NCBI GenBank assembly: GCA_035272265.1
Contig: DATEQV010000359.1
Coordinates: forward strand, 1 to 6,609
Direction of reading: 5' to 3'
Origin: Acidisphaera sp035272265
GTDB lineage: Bacteria; Pseudomonadota; Alphaproteobacteria; Acetobacterales; Acetobacteraceae
Length of the DNA stretch: 6,609 nt
Part shown: one piece after another, positions 5,686 to 6,609 of the stretch
How positions within the stretch are numbered: position 1 is the stretch's first letter
Layout of the letters: every line of letters starts with the position of its first letter
The notes under the pieces: generated by a model
Database searches by the model: none
Told to the model about the DNA's origin: nothing
The model's input: the letters and a program-made list of their open reading frames with translations, nothing else
Program-made: the position numbers and the translations under genes

Positions 5686-5704
5686 CACAAGGCCGGCCAT
5701 GACG
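5684..5704. repeat. Right part of the interrupted palindromic repeat (REP-like 2)
   Basis: The stretch contains ACAAG then GCCGGCCATGACG (5692-5704), matching the end of the reverse complement of the intact repeat (ACAAG, CCCGGTCATGACG). Joined to 4373-4399 it rebuilds the palindrome with arms ATGGCCGG and CCGGCCAT. It lies 22 nt downstream of the anti-sigma gene stop and probably marked the end of that operon before the IS arrived. Confidence 0.6.
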
Positions 5705-5725
5705 GGTACCTGGTTGTGGACGAAA

Positions 5726-6475
5726 TTACGTGTCCTTCCACGCCTGCACGAAATTCGCCAGCTCGGTCGGGTCCATGTCCGACACCGCCCACAGCACCAT
5801 GCCGCCCTGCAGCCAGCAGATGTAGTGGTAACCCTCGCGCGTGCCCTCGCGCGCCGTCGCGTTCGCGTCGGCCGGGCGGATGAACACGTCGACGATGTGC
5901 TTGCCGGCGCGGTACGACAGCGCCGCCATCGTGTGGCCCGCCGCGTAGTCCAGCCGGCCGCCGAGCAGCGGATACCGCTCGAACTGCGGCACCGGCGGGG
6001 CGAAGTCGATGCGGCCGTCGAACCACGGCTTGACCGTGTGGTGGTCGCTCGACTCCACGTCGATCAGATGCCCCGGCTGCAGCGCGCGGATGTGGTCGGC
6101 GATGATCTGGTCCGCCGGATTGGTAGTGGCCGGCTGGAACACCGCGAACGTGACGCTCGCGGCAAGCGCGGCGCCGGCGACGAAGCCGATCGTCTCACGC
6201 GTCCAGCGCCGCGCACGCGGCCGGAACGGCACCACCACGGCGCCCTGCGGCGCGGGCACGACCGCGGCCTGCAACGCCGCGCGCAAAGCCGCGGGCGCCT
6301 CGTAGCGCGGCGCTTCCTGTGCGATGCGCGCCGATAGCGCGGAAAGCCGCTTGCGCAGGCTCGCGCACGCCGCACAACCCGCCTCGTGCGCGGCCAGGCG
6401 CGCGGCCTCGGCGGGCGACAATTCGCCGTCCAGGTCGGCCTGCAGCAGCAGCTGCCATTCGGTGCAGTCGGTCAT
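5726..6475 (-). CDS. Membrane-anchored anti-sigma factor with zinc-finger (zf-HC2-like) domain
   Basis: This 249-aa protein would hold its cognate ECF sigma factor inactive at the inner membrane. Residues 1-45 form the cytoplasmic anti-sigma domain with the zinc-binding His30-x3-Cys34-x2-Cys37 motif (HEAGCAAC). A basic stretch RPRARR (85-90) precedes one transmembrane helix (about 96-113, FVAGAALAASVTFAVF), so the rest (114-249) should be periplasmic. That part contains HTVKPWFDGRIDF (146-158) and LLGGRLDY (170-177), hallmarks I associate with a widespread proteobacterial anti-sigma family, and ends at a conserved-looking SDMDPTELANFVQAW (232-246). The ATG at 6475 overlaps the sigma gene stop by 4 bp (ATGA), and GGAGG lies 10 nt upstream inside the sigma gene, implying translational coupling. 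The frame continues upstream to 6604, but that extension overlays the sigma gene. The signal sensed is unknown. Confidence 0.92.
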   Translation of the reverse strand: MTDCTEWQLLLQADLDGELSPAEAARLAAHEAGCAACASLRKRLSALSARIAQEAPRYEAPAALRAALQAAVVPAPQGAVVVPFRPRARRWTRETIGFVAGAALAASVTFAVFQPATTNPADQIIADHIRALQPGHLIDVESSDHHTVKPWFDGRIDFAPPVPQFERYPLLGGRLDYAAGHTMAALSYRAGKHIVDVFIRPADANATAREGTREGYHYICWLQGGMVLWAVSDMDPTELANFVQAWKDT

Positions 6476-6609
6476 GCCACGCCGACCTCCAGCAATGCCT
6501 GGCGCGCCCGCCACAGCCGCGACATCACCGTGCCGATCGGCACGCCGGCCACCTCGGCGATCTCCTTGTACGACAGCCCCTCGATCTCCCGCAGGACCAG
6601 GCATTCGCG
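6472..6609 (-). CDS. ECF sigma factor, C-terminal end only (cut by window edge)
   Basis: The last 45 residues run from the window edge to the TGA that overlaps the anti-sigma start. They contain sigma region 4: LREIEGLSYKEIAEV followed by GVPIGTVMSRLWRARQALL, a helix-turn-helix that reads the -35 element. The pattern SYKEIAEV...G(T)VMSRLWRAR is typical of ECF (group 4) sigma-70 factors. The 5' part (region 2) lies outside the window, so the ECF subgroup and start cannot be given. It forms an operon with the downstream anti-sigma gene and such pairs are usually autoregulated; the promoter would be outside this window. Confidence 0.93.
   Translation of the reverse strand, partial: RECLVLREIEGLSYKEIAEVAGVPIGTVMSRLWRARQALLEVGVA

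Noticed and set aside
1..6609. CRISPR array, tRNA or rRNA genes, riboswitch, toxin-antitoxin pair or phage-defence operon.
   Set aside because: No regularly spaced repeats, no tRNA-like clover-leaf segment and no defence-gene motifs were seen. Apart from the IS, the genes are housekeeping or generic enzyme families.

Overview
The window reads as chromosomal DNA from a GC-rich alphaproteobacterium, most likely of the Rhizobiales (Bradyrhizobium/Rhodopseudomonas-like). The evidence is strongly G/C-biased third codon positions, an ECF sigma/anti-sigma pair of an alphaproteobacterial type, and palindromic intergenic repeats of the CATGRCCGGG-CTTGT-CCCGGYCAT kind that I recall as common in that group. 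The organism assignment is inference, not a database result.

Layout. Bases 1-182 hold nothing I can identify. Four host genes follow on the minus strand. Read in transcription order from right to left they are an atypical NAD-dependent epimerase/dehydratase (3354-4250), a class I fructose-bisphosphate aldolase (2184-3080), a class I glutamine amidotransferase (1413-2099) and a probably exported alpha/beta hydrolase (183-1322). The aldolase is preceded by a 273-bp gap with a near-perfect 20-bp palindrome. The amidotransferase and hydrolase follow the aldolase after gaps of 84 and 90 bp and could be co-transcribed with it. At the right edge, also on the minus strand, lies the 3' end of an ECF sigma factor gene (6472-6609). 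It overlaps by 4 bp a complete membrane-anchored zinc-finger anti-sigma factor (5726-6475).

Between the two host blocks sits an apparently intact IS4-family insertion sequence (about 4398-5685). It has 18-bp perfect terminal inverted repeats, a candidate promoter, and a 393-aa transposase on the plus strand with all DDE and YREK residues. Removing the IS joins its flanks into a second copy of the palindromic repeat, inverted relative to an intact copy 28 bp away. The IS therefore appears to have jumped into the loop of one member of an inverted repeat pair (REPIN-like), leaving a diverged roughly 11-bp target duplication.

Functionally the window is mostly ordinary: central carbon metabolism (aldolase), three generic enzymes of unknown substrate, and an envelope-signalling sigma/anti-sigma switch whose targets are not visible. 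The nested IS/palindrome structure is the most informative part. I found no convincing new multi-gene system. A 5.6-kb plus-strand open frame crosses all four host genes and runs into the transposase, but it is explained by codon bias and phase coincidence.
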